64,000 bases of DNA from Puniceicoccaceae bacterium (GCA_003331195.1 QOOZ01000014.1:1-64000), one strand, 5' to 3'; shown: positions 9,594-19,600, counted from the stretch's first letter. Translations and numbers: made by a program. The notes: a model not told the origin generated them from the letters alone.

Positions 9594-10301
9594 ATGGATG
9601 AAGCAGATCAGTCTGCTGCGTGGGTGCCTGCGCTTTTGCAAGTTTCGGACCCTTTATTTCCCACGGGTGCATATGCCCACTCGATGGGGCTGGAGCAATG
9701 GGCGGCGACATGCGGCTATACTAGCGGCGATGATTTGATGAAGTTCTTTCAGCAGCATGCTGGCCCCGCCTTAGCGCGTCTCGAGTTGCCCTACCTGCGT
9801 TTGGTGCGTGATGCCATCGTTCTAGAAGATTGGTCGACAGTTTTGGAATTGGATGCAGAGATTGACGCATGGAAGTGGGCGAACGAAATTCGCGAAGCCA
9901 GTATTTCTCAAGGGCGTGGCCGCTTACGTCTGCTGAAAAAATTATGGAAGAGCTCGCCGGAGATAGAGATCTACGCGGACGCTTTTGCTTTGGGTAAGGC
10001 ACGCGGGCATCATCTAGTCGTCGCGGCTTTGCAGTTTGAACTTTTAAAGGTACCGAGTGAGGCGGCCTTAATGACCTACGGCTACCAAAGCCTCGCTAAT
10101 TATGCTTCCGCATCGATTAAGCTTCTCAGAATTAGCCCAGAGTCCGCTCAGATAGCTTTAGCGGCGGGCTTGGAGCAACTTAATGGATGGGTCGCAGCTT
10201 CTAAGTTAGTAAAAAGGGAATCGGCTGGGTGGTTTGCTCCTGCTTTTGATATTTCCTCGGCACGTCACGCCACAGCCTTTTCCCGACTCTTCATCTCCTA
10301 A
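9594..10301 (+). CDS. ureF: Urease accessory protein UreF
   Basis: 235 residues from the ATG at 9594; a GTG at 9591 in the same frame would add one residue. Family features are LLQVSDPLFPTGAYAHSMGLEQ near residue 16 and the SLANYASASIKLLRISPESAQ region near 165. It bridges UreD-bound urease and the GTPase UreG during nickel insertion. It lies directly after ureE and 9 nt before ureG. Confidence 0.92.
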   Translation: MDEADQSAAWVPALLQVSDPLFPTGAYAHSMGLEQWAATCGYTSGDDLMKFFQQHAGPALARLELPYLRLVRDAIVLEDWSTVLELDAEIDAWKWANEIREASISQGRGRLRLLKKLWKSSPEIEIYADAFALGKARGHHLVVAALQFELLKVPSEAALMTYGYQSLANYASASIKLLRISPESAQIALAAGLEQLNGWVAASKLVKRESAGWFAPAFDISSARHATAFSRLFIS

Positions 10302-10310
10302 TTCTTTATC

Positions 10311-10940
10311 ATGACAGAATCAAATCCCTCACGTCCTGTTCGCATTGGTATCGGAGGCCCTGTCGGCTCTGGTAAAACCATGCTCCTCCTTCGACTTATC
10401 GAGAAGCTACACCAGTGTTACTCTCTAGTCGCAATCACCAACGATATTTATACTAAAGAAGACGCGCAGTTTTTAGTTAAGAATAGCCCGCTGGAAGCAA
10501 GTCGGATCCTTGGCGTGGAGACTGGTGGTTGCCCGCATACTGCGATCCGCGATGATACCAGTATGAATGAAGTCGCGATAGAAAATTTGATCATGCTACA
10601 CCCAGATACCCAAGTGGTCATGATGGAAAGTGGCGGAGATAATCTGTCGGCAACTTTCTCGCCTGATTTAGTAGATGCTTTCATCTATGTAATCGATGTG
10701 GCCGAGGGCGATAAAATCCCACGCAAAGGCGGCCCAGCAATTCGATATTCCGACCTCATGCTCATTAACAAGACTGAGTTGGCACCTTATGTTGGGGCCG
10801 ATCTTGATGTGATGGCGCGCGACTCCAAGATACAGCGCGAAGAGCGCCCTTTTGTTTTTTGTGATCTGAAGAGTTACAAGGGCTTAGATGAGATCGTTAC
10901 TTGGCTCGAAAAAGAATGTTTCTTTGCGATTAAGGCTTAA
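10311..10940 (+). CDS. ureG: Urease accessory GTPase UreG
   Basis: 209 residues. P-loop GGPVGSGKT near residue 15, the Ni-site motif [15 protein letters not shown] (CPH) near 66, the [17 protein letters not shown] segment and the guanine-specificity motif INKTEL. GTP-dependent dimerisation delivers nickel to urease. All catalytic motifs are intact. ureD starts 7 nt after the stop. Confidence 0.97.
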   Translation: MTESNPSRPVRIGIGGPVGSGKTMLLLRLIEKLHQCYSLVAITNDIYTKEDAQFLVKNSPLEASRILGVETGGCPHTAIRDDTSMNEVAIENLIMLHPDTQVVMMESGGDNLSATFSPDLVDAFIYVIDVAEGDKIPRKGGPAIRYSDLMLINKTELAPYVGADLDVMARDSKIQREERPFVFCDLKSYKGLDEIVTWLEKECFFAIKA

Positions 10941-10947
10941 TGATCTA

Positions 10948-11808
10948 ATGTCCGTTTCAACCACAGACTCACTTCCGGCTCGTATTGGTGTTTTGGGGGG
11001 CGCGCGTTTGCGTTATACGCATGCTCCGGGGGTGGGGACGCGCCTGACGGAGCAGTGGGTGAGGCCACCTTTACACCTCGGTAAATCTTACCACGAGGAT
11101 GCTTGGGAGATCAGTATCCTGATGAGTCCCACCGCAGGCCTACTGGACAAGGATTTGCTGGAGGTCGAAGCGACAGTTGCGGCAGGAGCGAATGCCGCCT
11201 TGATCAGCCCGGCAGCTTGCCGGGTGCATACTATGGATGCCGGATGCGCGACGATACGGCAGCACTACACAGTCGAATCGAGCGCGGTGCTTGATGTGTG
11301 GCCAGCGCCCTTAATTTTACAGAAGGATGCTTCGATTCGTCAGTTCACACGTCTCGATGTTGCTGCGGATGCGACCGTACTGCTCTGCGAGCTTGTATCC
11401 CCTGGACGAACTGCCTTTGGCGAGGCTTTTGAATTTTCACAGTGGGACTCGCAGTTGCGCATTTATCGTGAGGGCTCTTTACTAGCTTATGAAAATTTTT
11501 GCTGTCAGCCCAAGCAAGGCGATGTTGCTGATTGGCGGGCTTTGTATCCATGCGGCAGTTACGCTAGTTTCTACTTTTTGAGTCCTGAACCTTTGGGCGA
11601 TATTATTCAAATAATTCATGATTTAGAGATGCCAGATGCTATGATAGGCGCCAGTCCCCTACGTGAAGGCGGTCTGGGTATTAAAATTTTGGCGCGTGAT
11701 GGGATCAGTCTTCGAAAAACGATTTTCTTGGTGCGGAACCTGCTTATAAATAAATCGAAACAAAACTTTCCTCAAGCGCTGCATCGCGCGCAGACTTATT
11801 TTAATTAA
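10948..11808 (+). CDS. ureD: Urease accessory protein UreD
   Basis: 286 residues from the ATG at 10948 (MSVSTTDSLPARIG). An earlier in-frame ATG at 10888 lies inside ureG and is rejected. Family markers are LMSPTAGLLDKDLLEVEATV, LISPAACRVHTMD and a late LGIKILARDG. UreD is the scaffold that binds apo-urease and recruits UreF/UreG. It stands at the end of the accessory genes rather than before ureA as in enterobacteria. Confidence 0.9.
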   Translation: MSVSTTDSLPARIGVLGGARLRYTHAPGVGTRLTEQWVRPPLHLGKSYHEDAWEISILMSPTAGLLDKDLLEVEATVAAGANAALISPAACRVHTMDAGCATIRQHYTVESSAVLDVWPAPLILQKDASIRQFTRLDVAADATVLLCELVSPGRTAFGEAFEFSQWDSQLRIYREGSLLAYENFCCQPKQGDVADWRALYPCGSYASFYFLSPEPLGDIIQIIHDLEMPDAMIGASPLREGGLGIKILARDGISLRKTIFLVRNLLINKSKQNFPQALHRAQTYFN

Positions 11809-11824
11809 AATTCCACCGAGAACT

Positions 11825-12559
11825 ATGCATCTAATTCAAGGAAGCCTTGATTCATCCACCACCTTGTTAACGAGCGGAGCAGGCGTCATCGCATTAGGCT
11901 CGGTCTTTTATGGCTTGCGCCATCAACTTTCAGTGAAGCAAATACCTTCACTGCTTGCCTTGAGTTGCCTAGTCTTTTTGGCCCAGATGGTGAATTACCC
12001 AACAGGTTTGGGTTTCTCAATCCATCTGGTAGGCGCTTCGCTTTTGGCCATCTTATTTGGTCCCTTTGCTGCAATGTTATCGATGGCCTCAATTTTGATA
12101 CTGCAAGCCGGCTTCCTTGGAGATGGCTCCTATGCCACCTTAGGTGCGAACTTTCTCAATATGGGTGTTGTGGCACCTTGGATTGCTTATGGGCTCTTTC
12201 GGTTGATGCAGGGGCGTCGTTTCCCGCAAATGGATATTGGTCAGCTTGTTGCCTTGGCCATCGCTTCTTTCGCTTCGATCATGGCTGCTTCGCTTAGTTT
12301 TAGCCTGATGCTGGGCACCCCAACTATGGAAATGTTTTTAATTTCGAGCGTTTGGGGACTCCTTGAGACTTTGGTAGCTGTAGCAGTTTTTGCTCTCTCC
12401 GTTCGTAGCGAGAATCGCCAGCTCAGTGTCGCTAGTCGATTGGCATTACGACCAGTGGCTTTGATGTGTATTTTTATTCTCTGCCTCGTGCCATTTAGTT
12501 CTCATCAGCCAGATGGCTTGGAGCATGTGCTTGAGATCTCACAAATATCGGTGGAGTAG
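11825..12559 (+). CDS. CbiM/NikM-type substrate component of a nickel (or cobalt) ECF transporter
   Basis: 244 residues, six to seven membrane helices. The N-terminus MHLIQGSL keeps the Met-His start whose His2 is the metal ligand in CbiM/NikM. FLAQMVNYPTG, the second ligand His in HLVGASLLAILFGP, and GDGSYATLGANFLNMG are signature elements. The C-terminus carries one more helix followed by QPDGLE, the mark of the CbiN/NikN-type PDGLE domain, so the protein looks like a fused M-N form. No ATPase or T-component gene lies nearby. Position 16 nt after ureD suggests nickel for urease. Confidence 0.8.
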   Translation: MHLIQGSLDSSTTLLTSGAGVIALGSVFYGLRHQLSVKQIPSLLALSCLVFLAQMVNYPTGLGFSIHLVGASLLAILFGPFAAMLSMASILILQAGFLGDGSYATLGANFLNMGVVAPWIAYGLFRLMQGRRFPQMDIGQLVALAIASFASIMAASLSFSLMLGTPTMEMFLISSVWGLLETLVAVAVFALSVRSENRQLSVASRLALRPVALMCIFILCLVPFSSHQPDGLEHVLEISQISVE

Positions 12560-12587
12560 AGTTATCTTTCAGTTTGTTGGATAGCAT

Positions 12588-13637
12588 TCATGCTTTCAGC
12601 ATCAGCTCGCGGCGGCGGAGTTGGAGCCAGAGATTCCAGGCGTGCTTCCTTAATATTTCACGGGCATTCTCAATTTCAGCTTTGCGAGCTTCGAGATTCT
12701 CGTTGGCTATACTAGAGAGATCGTCGAGATTGTAGAGGTAAACGTTCTCAACTTCTTCTACTGCTGGATCGACGTCACGAGGCATGGCGAGATCGATAAG
12801 GAAGCAGGGACGTTCGGGGCGTTGTTTCATGGTGAGGGCAATTACCTCTTTATGGAGTAGAGTATTGGGGGCAGCGGTGGAGGAGATAATGATATCGAAA
12901 TGCTCTAGCTGTGCGGTGAAATCCTCAAAGTGGATGGCTGCGCCACCTAGACTGTGAGCGAGTTTGTGCGCATTTTCGAAGGTGCGGCTACTCACGGTTA
13001 TGTCGCCTACACCTCGGCTCTTGAGCGCTTGAGCAGTCTTTTCGCTGACTTCGCCACTACCGAGGAGAAGGACACGGCTGCCATTCAGCTTGCCAAAGAT
13101 GCGGCTGGCTAGATCAACGACAACGTTGCCAATGCTAACTTGCCCTCGAGTGATCCCTGTTTGAGTGCGCGCTTCTTTGGCAGCTTGGAAGCTTTTCTCG
13201 AAGAGCCGGTTGAGCACCTTACCCGTGCAGTCGGCGTCGTGTGCGGCGGCGTAGGTTTGTTTGAGCTGTCCGAGGATCTCGGTCTCGCCCACCATCTGCG
13301 AGTCGAGCCCTGCGGATACCTCGAGTACGTGCTGGAGCATTGCTAAATTACTATGGCAATAGGCGTATTGGCTAAAGAGCTCTTCGGAGACTTTCTGTTT
13401 GTCGCAAAAGAGGCCACGTATTTCTTCGACGCGCTCAATACAATCCGCGATGCCATAAATTTCGAGACGGTTGCAGGTGTTGAGTACGAGGCATTCGCGG
13501 ATGCCCTCATGCTGGTGTAGCAATTTTTGTAGGTTGAGCGCTTGTGACTGCGTGAGCGCAAAGCGCTCGCGCACTTCCAGCGGGGTCGCGTGGTGCGAGG
13601 TGCCGAGCACAAACAGAGATTCCAATACTTCACTCAT
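12588..13637 (-). CDS. hemA: Glutamyl-tRNA reductase, short form
   Basis: 349 residues from the ATG at 13637 ([21 protein letters not shown]); a TTG two codons upstream is also possible. It catalyses the first step of C5 heme synthesis, reducing Glu-tRNA to glutamate-1-semialdehyde. The catalytic Cys is in [12 protein letters not shown], followed by the NADPH-binding segment [21 protein letters not shown] and the [10 protein letters not shown] motif. The protein ends in the long spinal helix ([20 protein letters not shown]), so the C-terminal dimerisation domain of the usual ~420-residue enzyme is missing. It is last in a leftward heme cluster. Confidence 0.92.
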   Translation of the reverse strand: MSEVLESLFVLGTSHHATPLEVRERFALTQSQALNLQKLLHQHEGIRECLVLNTCNRLEIYGIADCIERVEEIRGLFCDKQKVSEELFSQYAYCHSNLAMLQHVLEVSAGLDSQMVGETEILGQLKQTYAAAHDADCTGKVLNRLFEKSFQAAKEARTQTGITRGQVSIGNVVVDLASRIFGKLNGSRVLLLGSGEVSEKTAQALKSRGVGDITVSSRTFENAHKLAHSLGGAAIHFEDFTAQLEHFDIIISSTAAPNTLLHKEVIALTMKQRPERPCFLIDLAMPRDVDPAVEEVENVYLYNLDDLSSIANENLEARKAEIENAREILRKHAWNLWLQLRRRELMLKA

Positions 13638-13655
13638 AGTCAAAATGAAGCGCGA

Positions 13656-14516
13656 TTAACGCTCGACCTGGGTGGGCAATCCTTCAGTTATGGTTTCGGT
13701 TTCTCGAGCTGATTGCACAGGCCAGAGTGAGGTCATTGCTAGAATGAACAAAGCTATTGTGGCAATCGCGTGGCGGCGGGTGACTAGTTTTTTTTGTATA
13801 CGTAATATAAATACTGTCAGGTAACCTAGCCAGATGAGGCAGGTGGTTGTCAGCTTAAATACAGGCACAAGTTCAAAGTTACTGACCCAAAAGACGGCTC
13901 CGAAGGCTAGTGAGGCGGTCAGGACGATGACGCCAGTTAAAAGTAGGCGTTTGGCCATTAGGTCGAGCTGCTGTAAGGAGGGTAGGTATCGGTAAATACC
14001 TTTGAATTGCTTTGTCTTGAGCCCGTGCTGCTGGATTAGGAACATGATTGAGACGAGCGAAAGAATAGCGAAGAAGCCGTAACTAAATATGGCGAGCGCG
14101 GCATGCAACTCGATCCAGTGGTTCCCTCCGAAAATGCCTGGCGGATAGGCACGATCCCATGATGGAATAATAAAAGAACCTGCACTGAGTATTGTAGCGA
14201 GCCCTGCGGTGAAGCCACCGAGTAGTCGCAATCGAAAGGTGGGGCCTATAATGAAAAAGAGTAGTACGAGTGACCACGCAAGGAACTGTGCGATCTCAAA
14301 TGGATTGCCAAGCGGGCAGGCTTTGATCTCGGCACCGCGTAGGTTGAGCGCGAGCGTCTGGATTAGAAAACCGCCGCAGAGCAGGGCAAACATTATAGTG
14401 CGCGAGTAAGCGCGACGCATTAACAATACGACTAGAGCGAACAAAAACGCGCCTCCGTAGACGGCAGCGGCGACCTTGAAGGCTGAGCCATCAGTTATGG
14501 TGATTTCGTTGAACAT
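13656..14516 (-). CDS. CcsA/HemX-like cytochrome c assembly membrane protein
   Basis: 286 residues with about eight hydrophobic segments. The motif [20 protein letters not shown] near residue 120 resembles the conserved His/aromatic region of CcsA/HemX (YpjD) proteins, which bind or move heme or influence HemA levels. It sits 18 nt upstream of hemA and downstream of hemH on the same strand, as HemX does in several phyla. It lacks a clear WWD tract, so a HemX/YpjD-type role is more likely than cytochrome c synthetase proper; the function is inferred. Confidence 0.75.
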   Translation of the reverse strand: MFNEITITDGSAFKVAAAVYGGAFLFALVVLLMRRAYSRTIMFALLCGGFLIQTLALNLRGAEIKACPLGNPFEIAQFLAWSLVLLFFIIGPTFRLRLLGGFTAGLATILSAGSFIIPSWDRAYPPGIFGGNHWIELHAALAIFSYGFFAILSLVSIMFLIQQHGLKTKQFKGIYRYLPSLQQLDLMAKRLLLTGVIVLTASLAFGAVFWVSNFELVPVFKLTTTCLIWLGYLTVFILRIQKKLVTRRHAIATIALFILAMTSLWPVQSARETETITEGLPTQVER

Positions 14517-14624
14517 TAGAGAGGTCTAGCTGTTGGGTTTCAGCGAGGTCTTTATAAACTATATTCAGAAGTATTCTTGGGCCAATTTAGTACGGTCATC
14601 ATTAGTGAAGCCACTTCTTCTTTT

Positions 14625-15698
14625 TCATGACTTACGCTCAACGTAGGCGGGCGGTGTGGCCTTCGGGCTTTCGTAGGTGCCGTCGCGCCAGTCTTGCACC
14701 TTCTCTGCTAGGAAATCCATAAAGGCAGGGGACTCGTTCAGGCAGGGGATTTGCTCGAAGCTTTCGCCGCCGGATTCGAGGAAACTGTCGCGCCCTTGCA
14801 TCGCGATCTCTTCCAGAGTCTCGAGGCAGTCTGCGGTGAAAGCAGGGCAAATCACTTTGACCTTCTTGTGTCCGTCTTTGGCTAATTGCTCTAAAGTCTT
14901 GTCGGTATAGGGCTGTAACCAAGGCTCGCGACCGAGGCGGCTCTGGAAGGTGATCATGTATTTGTCCTTCGGCAAATTGGCTGCGGCTACGAATTTTTCT
15001 ACTGTCATGGCGCACTGGTGACGGTAGCAGGTGGCGTGAGCAGGGTGGCAAGTGTTGCAACAGTCGTGCGTGGTCAGGCAGTGATTGTGAGAAGGGTCGC
15101 CTTTAACAAGGTGGCGCTGTGGGATGCCATGAAAGGAGAACACTAGCTTATCAAAGTCGTGACCTTCGATCGAGGGTTGCGCACGGGCAATCATGGCGTC
15201 GATATAGCCTGGGTCTTGGTAGAAGGGTGGGAGTAGCGTTGTATTGAGTTCGGGCTTCTGCTCGTTGACGGCATCCATCAGCGCGACTACAGCAGTTTCG
15301 TAGCTCGACATGGCGTAGTGCGGATACATTGGTATGATGAAGAGGTCGTCCACGCCTTGATCGAGTAGTCGCTTGAGCGCATCGGGTGTCGAAGGGTTGC
15401 CGTAGCGCATGCCGACCTCGACAGGGATATCCAGCTTTGCGGCGAGTGCTTTTTGCTGCTTGAGTGAGGTAATGACGAGCGGCGACCCGTCTTCTTGCCA
15501 GATTTCTTCGTAAGCCTCAGCAGACTCGCGCGGGCGGGTAGGCAAGATCAGGCAGTTGACCAGAAACCAGCGAATTGCAAAGGGCGCGTCGAGTACACGA
15601 CCGTCCATGAGGAATTCGCGGAGATAGCGACGGACGTCGCTGACTTCGGTGGAATCGGGCGAGCCGAGGTTAAGGAGAATGACGCCTTGTTTAGACAT
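14625..15698 (-). CDS. hemH: Ferrochelatase
   Basis: 357 residues. It starts [16 protein letters not shown], the usual HemH opening. The metal-site region [17 protein letters not shown] near residue 188 holds the catalytic His, and [20 protein letters not shown] near 275 holds the conserved Glu. It inserts Fe2+ into a porphyrin to form heme (protoheme or coproheme route not distinguishable). Cys-rich stretch [18 protein letters not shown] (about 210-228) could bind a [2Fe-2S] cluster, as in some bacterial ferrochelatases. It is followed by the HemX-like gene and hemA. Confidence 0.95.
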   Translation of the reverse strand: MSKQGVILLNLGSPDSTEVSDVRRYLREFLMDGRVLDAPFAIRWFLVNCLILPTRPRESAEAYEEIWQEDGSPLVITSLKQQKALAAKLDIPVEVGMRYGNPSTPDALKRLLDQGVDDLFIIPMYPHYAMSSYETAVVALMDAVNEQKPELNTTLLPPFYQDPGYIDAMIARAQPSIEGHDFDKLVFSFHGIPQRHLVKGDPSHNHCLTTHDCCNTCHPAHATCYRHQCAMTVEKFVAAANLPKDKYMITFQSRLGREPWLQPYTDKTLEQLAKDGHKKVKVICPAFTADCLETLEEIAMQGRDSFLESGGESFEQIPCLNESPAFMDFLAEKVQDWRDGTYESPKATPPAYVERKS

Positions 15699-15756
15699 GA
15701 GCTAAGAGAGGTCTTCTGGGGTGGCTTTGTCAAACTGAAGTATATAATTGAAAGCC

Positions 15757-15981
15757 CTAAGAGCGCTTAAATAGTATGCGAATCAGGGTTAATCGCACAA
15801 GGAGCAATGCGGTGATGGCTACAATAATATTCAATCGTGTCAGAGCGCGGTTTTGAATTTCGAGGTCTTCCTTGTTGATTAGGTTCCAGAGAGACGCATT
15901 ATTTTTCAAGGTTTCGTTCAGGTTATCGTCGATTTCGGCAATATCAAATCGAGCGTTTTCACTAAAATAGTAAGATGTTGG
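15757..15981 (-). other. Possible small membrane-protein reading frame without ATG
   Basis: On the - strand a stop-to-stop frame of 74 codons reads as an acidic helix (RFDIAEIDDNLNETLKNNAS) followed by a hydrophobic segment (NIIVAITALLLVRLTLIRI) and a basic tail. The amphipathic-then-membrane pattern looks like a real small protein, and it lies between recO-like and hemH on their strand. No ATG or GTG is in frame; the only candidate start is an internal TTG. It may be a remnant or use a rare start. Confidence 0.3.
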
Positions 15982-16039
15982 TTAGGTTATTTAATTTTTA
16001 TCGAAGTTTCTGGGCCTCGCATAATGGAAAATTGAAATT

Positions 16040-16654
16040 TTAATCCGGTATAATTAGGTCGGTCTGGTGACGCATCCACTGAGTTAAGTCTTGCTCGATG
16101 CTTTCGCAGGTTTTCTGTTCGGCCTTATCGATTTGAGCGGGAGATGGCTTGCTTATTAGTCGTTTGGCAGTTTCTCGTAAGTCCGCTCGGAGTGTTGGCC
16201 ACCACGATTCTCGCACGGGGTAGCCCTCGTCTTTGAGTAGTAGGTAGACGCTTTTTAATAAAACAACATCGGGTGCCTTTCCCGCCGCAAAAGCATCAAA
16301 CGCTCGCTCAGTTAGCGTGAAGAGCCATTTCGATTCGGGCATATGGGAGGCATTCGCCACAAGTAACTGGCTCAGTCGTGAGGCACTGCGCAAGCTGCGG
16401 TAGTTCTGCCCGATGACGTCGCGGCGCTGCCTAAGTTGATACTCTTTGACAAAGCGCATGGTGCCTTGTTGAGAAGTTTCCAGAAGGATTACCGCTGTGT
16501 CAAAAAGGTCGGGTATGGTTGAGGAATTGGCTTTTTTCGAGACACGCTTCATGCAGAGAAAGATGCCGCTTTCTACGGTTAGCACGTAGAGTTTGATGAA
16601 GGACTCGCCGCTTGGTTCCGTCTTGAGCACCAAGGCTTCTTCATGCTCAGGCAT
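16040..16654 (-). CDS. RecO-like DNA repair protein
   Basis: 204 residues. The N-terminal part (about 6-75) reads EALVLKTEPSGESFIKLYVL followed by GIFLCMKRVSKK, matching the small OB-fold opening of RecO, in which the substrate acts in recombination mediation with RecR. The rest is helical (about 80-195), as in RecO, but the family zinc-binding Cys residues are absent and the protein is shorter than the usual ~240 residues. Its start overlaps the end of the DUF502 gene by 8 nt. Assignment rests on pattern similarity only. Confidence 0.5.
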   Translation of the reverse strand: MPEHEEALVLKTEPSGESFIKLYVLTVESGIFLCMKRVSKKANSSTIPDLFDTAVILLETSQQGTMRFVKEYQLRQRRDVIGQNYRSLRSASRLSQLLVANASHMPESKWLFTLTERAFDAFAAGKAPDVVLLKSVYLLLKDEGYPVRESWWPTLRADLRETAKRLISKPSPAQIDKAEQKTCESIEQDLTQWMRHQTDLIIPD

Positions 16655-17333
16655 GGCTCTTGGGGGCGCTGCCCTCAGCGTGAGTCGGGTTGTTGATCGA
16701 TACCGAGTCGCCAGTTTTTGGATCCGGTATGACTGCGCCGCCCGAGATGATCAGTTTCATGCCGTCAGCGATGTTCATTTGCAGTCGCGTAATGTCTTCT
16801 TCGGGTAGCATCAAAAGGAACCCACTCGTCGGATTTGGCGTGGTTGGGACGAATACGTTGACGATATGCTCGCCTGTACTTGCCTGTGTTTCACCCATAG
16901 CCGTGCTTGTTAGGAAGCCTAGGACGTAGCAGCGCTTTCTTGGGTACTCAATCAGCACCACCTCTTGAAAGACGGCCTTTTCCTGCTGGCCGAAAGTATC
17001 GACGATCTGTTTGACCGTGCGATAGACCGTATTGATGAATGGCACTCGATCGAGCAAGCGCTCAAGGCCTACCAGTATGATGCGCCCCAGCACGAAGCGA
17101 GAACCGTAACCGAGTATTGTTATGAGTGAAAACACGACAAAGACCGAGGTCGTCTCCAACGCAAATTTCACAGCAGGCAAGCTACGCCACTCAGAATCAA
17201 GATACCAGAAGAAGAACTGGCTAGCTGGATTCCCGAGTTTAACCAGCAAGAAATTGATCAGCATGAACGTGACTCCAAGAGGAAGAATGACGACAATGCC
17301 AGTGATGAATGCGTTTCTAAGTGAGCGGAACAT
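16647..17333 (-). CDS. DUF502 family membrane protein
   Basis: 228 residues. Two membrane helices (about 8-32 and 58-85), then the family signature RVPFINTVYRTVKQIVDTFG near residue 105 and FVPTTPNPTSGFLLMLPEED near 160. DUF502 proteins are widespread inner-membrane proteins of unknown biochemical role. It overlaps the recO-like gene by 8 nt, so the two are probably co-translated. A 14-mer repeat shared with two other leftward genes lies 19 nt upstream of its ATG. Confidence 0.88.
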   Translation of the reverse strand: MFRSLRNAFITGIVVILPLGVTFMLINFLLVKLGNPASQFFFWYLDSEWRSLPAVKFALETTSVFVVFSLITILGYGSRFVLGRIILVGLERLLDRVPFINTVYRTVKQIVDTFGQQEKAVFQEVVLIEYPRKRCYVLGFLTSTAMGETQASTGEHIVNVFVPTTPNPTSGFLLMLPEEDITRLQMNIADGMKLIISGGAVIPDPKTGDSVSINNPTHAEGSAPKSHA

Positions 17334-17351
17334 AGTAGAGATATGGTTTTA

Positions 17352-17365
17352 TTTTGAACGTCGAA
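17352..17365 (-). repeat. Copy 1 of a 14-mer repeat near leftward gene starts
   Basis: The + strand reads TTTTGAACGTCGAA. The same 14 bases occur at 29764-29777 and 31588-31601 in the same orientation. This copy lies 19 nt upstream of the DUF502 ATG. Confidence 0.7.
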
Positions 17366-17451
17366 CTTGATACGTCCAGTTTTGAATCTTAGAGAGTTTA
17401 TCAGGCATTGACTGCCTGACGGCTCCTGTTTTCTGTCTTTTGAAAAATAAT

Positions 17452-18033
17452 ATGATCAATCTCCACCACAAGTACGATGGTCTCATTTTTGATATGGATG
17501 GTACTCTCGCCGACACTATGCCCACCCACTTTATCGCATGGTCGCGCTCCATGGCTGCACAGGGTATCAAGTTCACTGAAGAACGCTTTTACGCGCTTGG
17601 TGGTGTGCCCGCTGCCGTGATCGTTGAAATGTTGGCCGAAGAGCAGGGCAAAACGGTTGATGCTAAACTTATTGCCAATGCAAAAGAGGAGCTTTTTCTT
17701 GAACTGCTTAAAGATGTGCAGCCAGTCTTCCCCGTCAAAGCCATCGCCGAGTTTCACCGTGAGCTCATTCCGATGGCTGTCGCCACTGGTAGTCTTAACT
17801 GGATGGCGGAGAAAATACTAAAAAGTCTTGGCATCCGTGACTGGTTTGGCGCCGTCGTCGGCGCTGACGATGTGCAATTCCCTAAGCCTGCGCCTGAGAC
17901 CTACCTCCGTGCTGCTGAACTAATCGGTGTCGATCCCAAGCGCTGTCACGCCTTCGAGGATACTGAACTAGGTATGCAGTCCGCCCGTAATGCGGGTATG
18001 GAGGTGGTTGATATCAATGTGCTGCTCGTTTGA
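17452..18033 (+). CDS. HAD-superfamily hydrolase (beta-phosphoglucomutase-like)
   Basis: 193 residues from the ATG at 17452; an in-frame TTG at 17440 would add four residues. HAD motif I is YDGLIFDMDGTLADTM (nucleophile Asp and the +2 Asp), motif II AVATGS, motif III Lys in PKPAPETY and motif IV FEDTELGMQSARNAGM. The helical cap inserted after motif I (about 22-90) marks subclass I, as in beta-phosphoglucomutase and sugar or glycolate phosphatases. The substrate cannot be read from sequence. It stands alone on the + strand. Confidence 0.85.
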   Translation: MINLHHKYDGLIFDMDGTLADTMPTHFIAWSRSMAAQGIKFTEERFYALGGVPAAVIVEMLAEEQGKTVDAKLIANAKEELFLELLKDVQPVFPVKAIAEFHRELIPMAVATGSLNWMAEKILKSLGIRDWFGAVVGADDVQFPKPAPETYLRAAELIGVDPKRCHAFEDTELGMQSARNAGMEVVDINVLLV

Positions 18034-18243
18034 ATATCTCTGATGGACGCGCGGGAGTGCACCTCTTCATAATCAATAGACTCGAAGTGTGCTCTGCGTC
18101 AGTGAGAAGGCGCTAAATGCTCAAATTTACCCTGTTCTGCCGTGAAAACCCATGCTTTACATAAGAGTCATCGAGCCTAGAATATTTTCTTCTTTAAAGA
18201 CGTGTCTCCTTGCTGATGCGCACTCCCATCTAGCCTATTTTTT

Positions 18244-19569
18244 ATGAAACAACGCACCATCCTGAGGGAAGTCTCGATTAAGGGTAATTCCTTGCACACG
18301 GGAGAAGAAGTGAACCTGACTCTGAAGCCCGGGCTTGAGAGCACTGGGGTCATTTTCCGCCGTATCGACCTCTTGGGTAAGCCCGAAATCCAGCCGCTGA
18401 TCGATCTTGTCGACGACCTCGTGCGTAGCACTACCATCGCTGATGGCCATGCCAAAGTCCATACTATCGAGCATGTACTTAGTGCCCTCAGTGGCTGCGG
18501 TGTCGATAATGTCGTCATAGAGATGGACGCCAGCGAGCCACCTATCCTTGACGGCTCTGCCAAACACTTCGTCAACCTCATCCAGCAAGCTGAGCCTGTC
18601 GAGCAAGATGCCGAGCGCGAATACTTTGTCCTCGATGAGCCGATATCTGTGTCTCGTGGTAGCAGCTCCATTATCGCTCTACCTCACGATGGCTTCCGTA
18701 TAACCTGCACCTCTGCGGATGACCGTGGTATTCACACCCAGCACCTGAGTCTTGACCTAGATCCCGAGACCTACCTCGCTCAAGTGGCCCCTGCACGCAC
18801 ATTTACGATTTACGAAGATATCGAAGAGTTGCTCAAGCTCGGTAAGATCAAGGGGGGCAGTCTCGATAGTGCCATCGTGATTAAGGGTGACAAGATAGTC
18901 TCTAAGGAGCCGCTCCGCTTTAAGGATGAATTTGTCCGTCATAAAATTCTAGATATAGTAGGCGACATCACCCTCGTTGGCATGCCGATCAAAGCCCACA
19001 TCGTGGGGGTTCGTCCAGGTCATGCTCTTAATGCAGAGCTGTCCAAAGTGCTACGAAAAAAGCTATTGGAAAAGAAGAGGGGAGCTACAGTAGCCAAGAA
19101 AGTCCTTCCTGTTGAGTCCCACGAAAAGACGATCGATATACGAGGGATACTCAATCTCCTTCCGCACCGTTATCCTTTTGTTATGATCGACCGTGTGGTC
19201 GAGATCGTGAGCGACGACGAACTGGTTGCACTTAAGAATGTGACTATCAACGAACCATTCTTTCAAGGACACTACCCTGGTCGCCCAGTGATGCCCGGTG
19301 TCCTCCAAGTTGAGGCGATGGCTCAGGCCGCGGGTGTTCTGCTACTGCGCAAGCTTCCTGCGGATGAAAACAAGATCGCGTTCTTTATGAGTGTCGACAA
19401 AGTCAAGTTTCGCCAAGCTGTGGAGCCCGGCGACTCGATTGAAATTCGGGTGAAGTTGGTTAAGATCCGCGGCAACAAGATTGCCACTGCCACTGGCGAG
19501 TGCAAGGTTGGTGGCAAACTTGTCTCCAGTGCCCAGCTCATGTTCATGCTGGCCGATGCCACGGATTAA
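18244..19569 (+). CDS. lpxC/fabZ: Bifunctional LpxC deacetylase / FabZ dehydratase
   Basis: 441 residues, two fused enzymes. LpxC (about 1-285) catalyses the committed deacetylation in lipid A synthesis; visible are [10 protein letters not shown], the zinc ligand in [32 protein letters not shown] (HKxxD) and GHALN. FabZ (about 295-441) dehydrates 3-hydroxyacyl-ACP; it has [20 protein letters not shown], the active His in [20 protein letters not shown]. The fusion is known in Bacteroidetes and PVC bacteria. lpxA follows 31 nt later, forming a lipid A operon. The start has only a T-rich leader. Confidence 0.97.
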   Translation: MKQRTILREVSIKGNSLHTGEEVNLTLKPGLESTGVIFRRIDLLGKPEIQPLIDLVDDLVRSTTIADGHAKVHTIEHVLSALSGCGVDNVVIEMDASEPPILDGSAKHFVNLIQQAEPVEQDAEREYFVLDEPISVSRGSSSIIALPHDGFRITCTSADDRGIHTQHLSLDLDPETYLAQVAPARTFTIYEDIEELLKLGKIKGGSLDSAIVIKGDKIVSKEPLRFKDEFVRHKILDIVGDITLVGMPIKAHIVGVRPGHALNAELSKVLRKKLLEKKRGATVAKKVLPVESHEKTIDIRGILNLLPHRYPFVMIDRVVEIVSDDELVALKNVTINEPFFQGHYPGRPVMPGVLQVEAMAQAAGVLLLRKLPADENKIAFFMSVDKVKFRQAVEPGDSIEIRVKLVKIRGNKIATATGECKVGGKLVSSAQLMFMLADATD

Positions 19570-19600
19570 TTTACTTCCTACCATTTAACGTACTTTTCCT

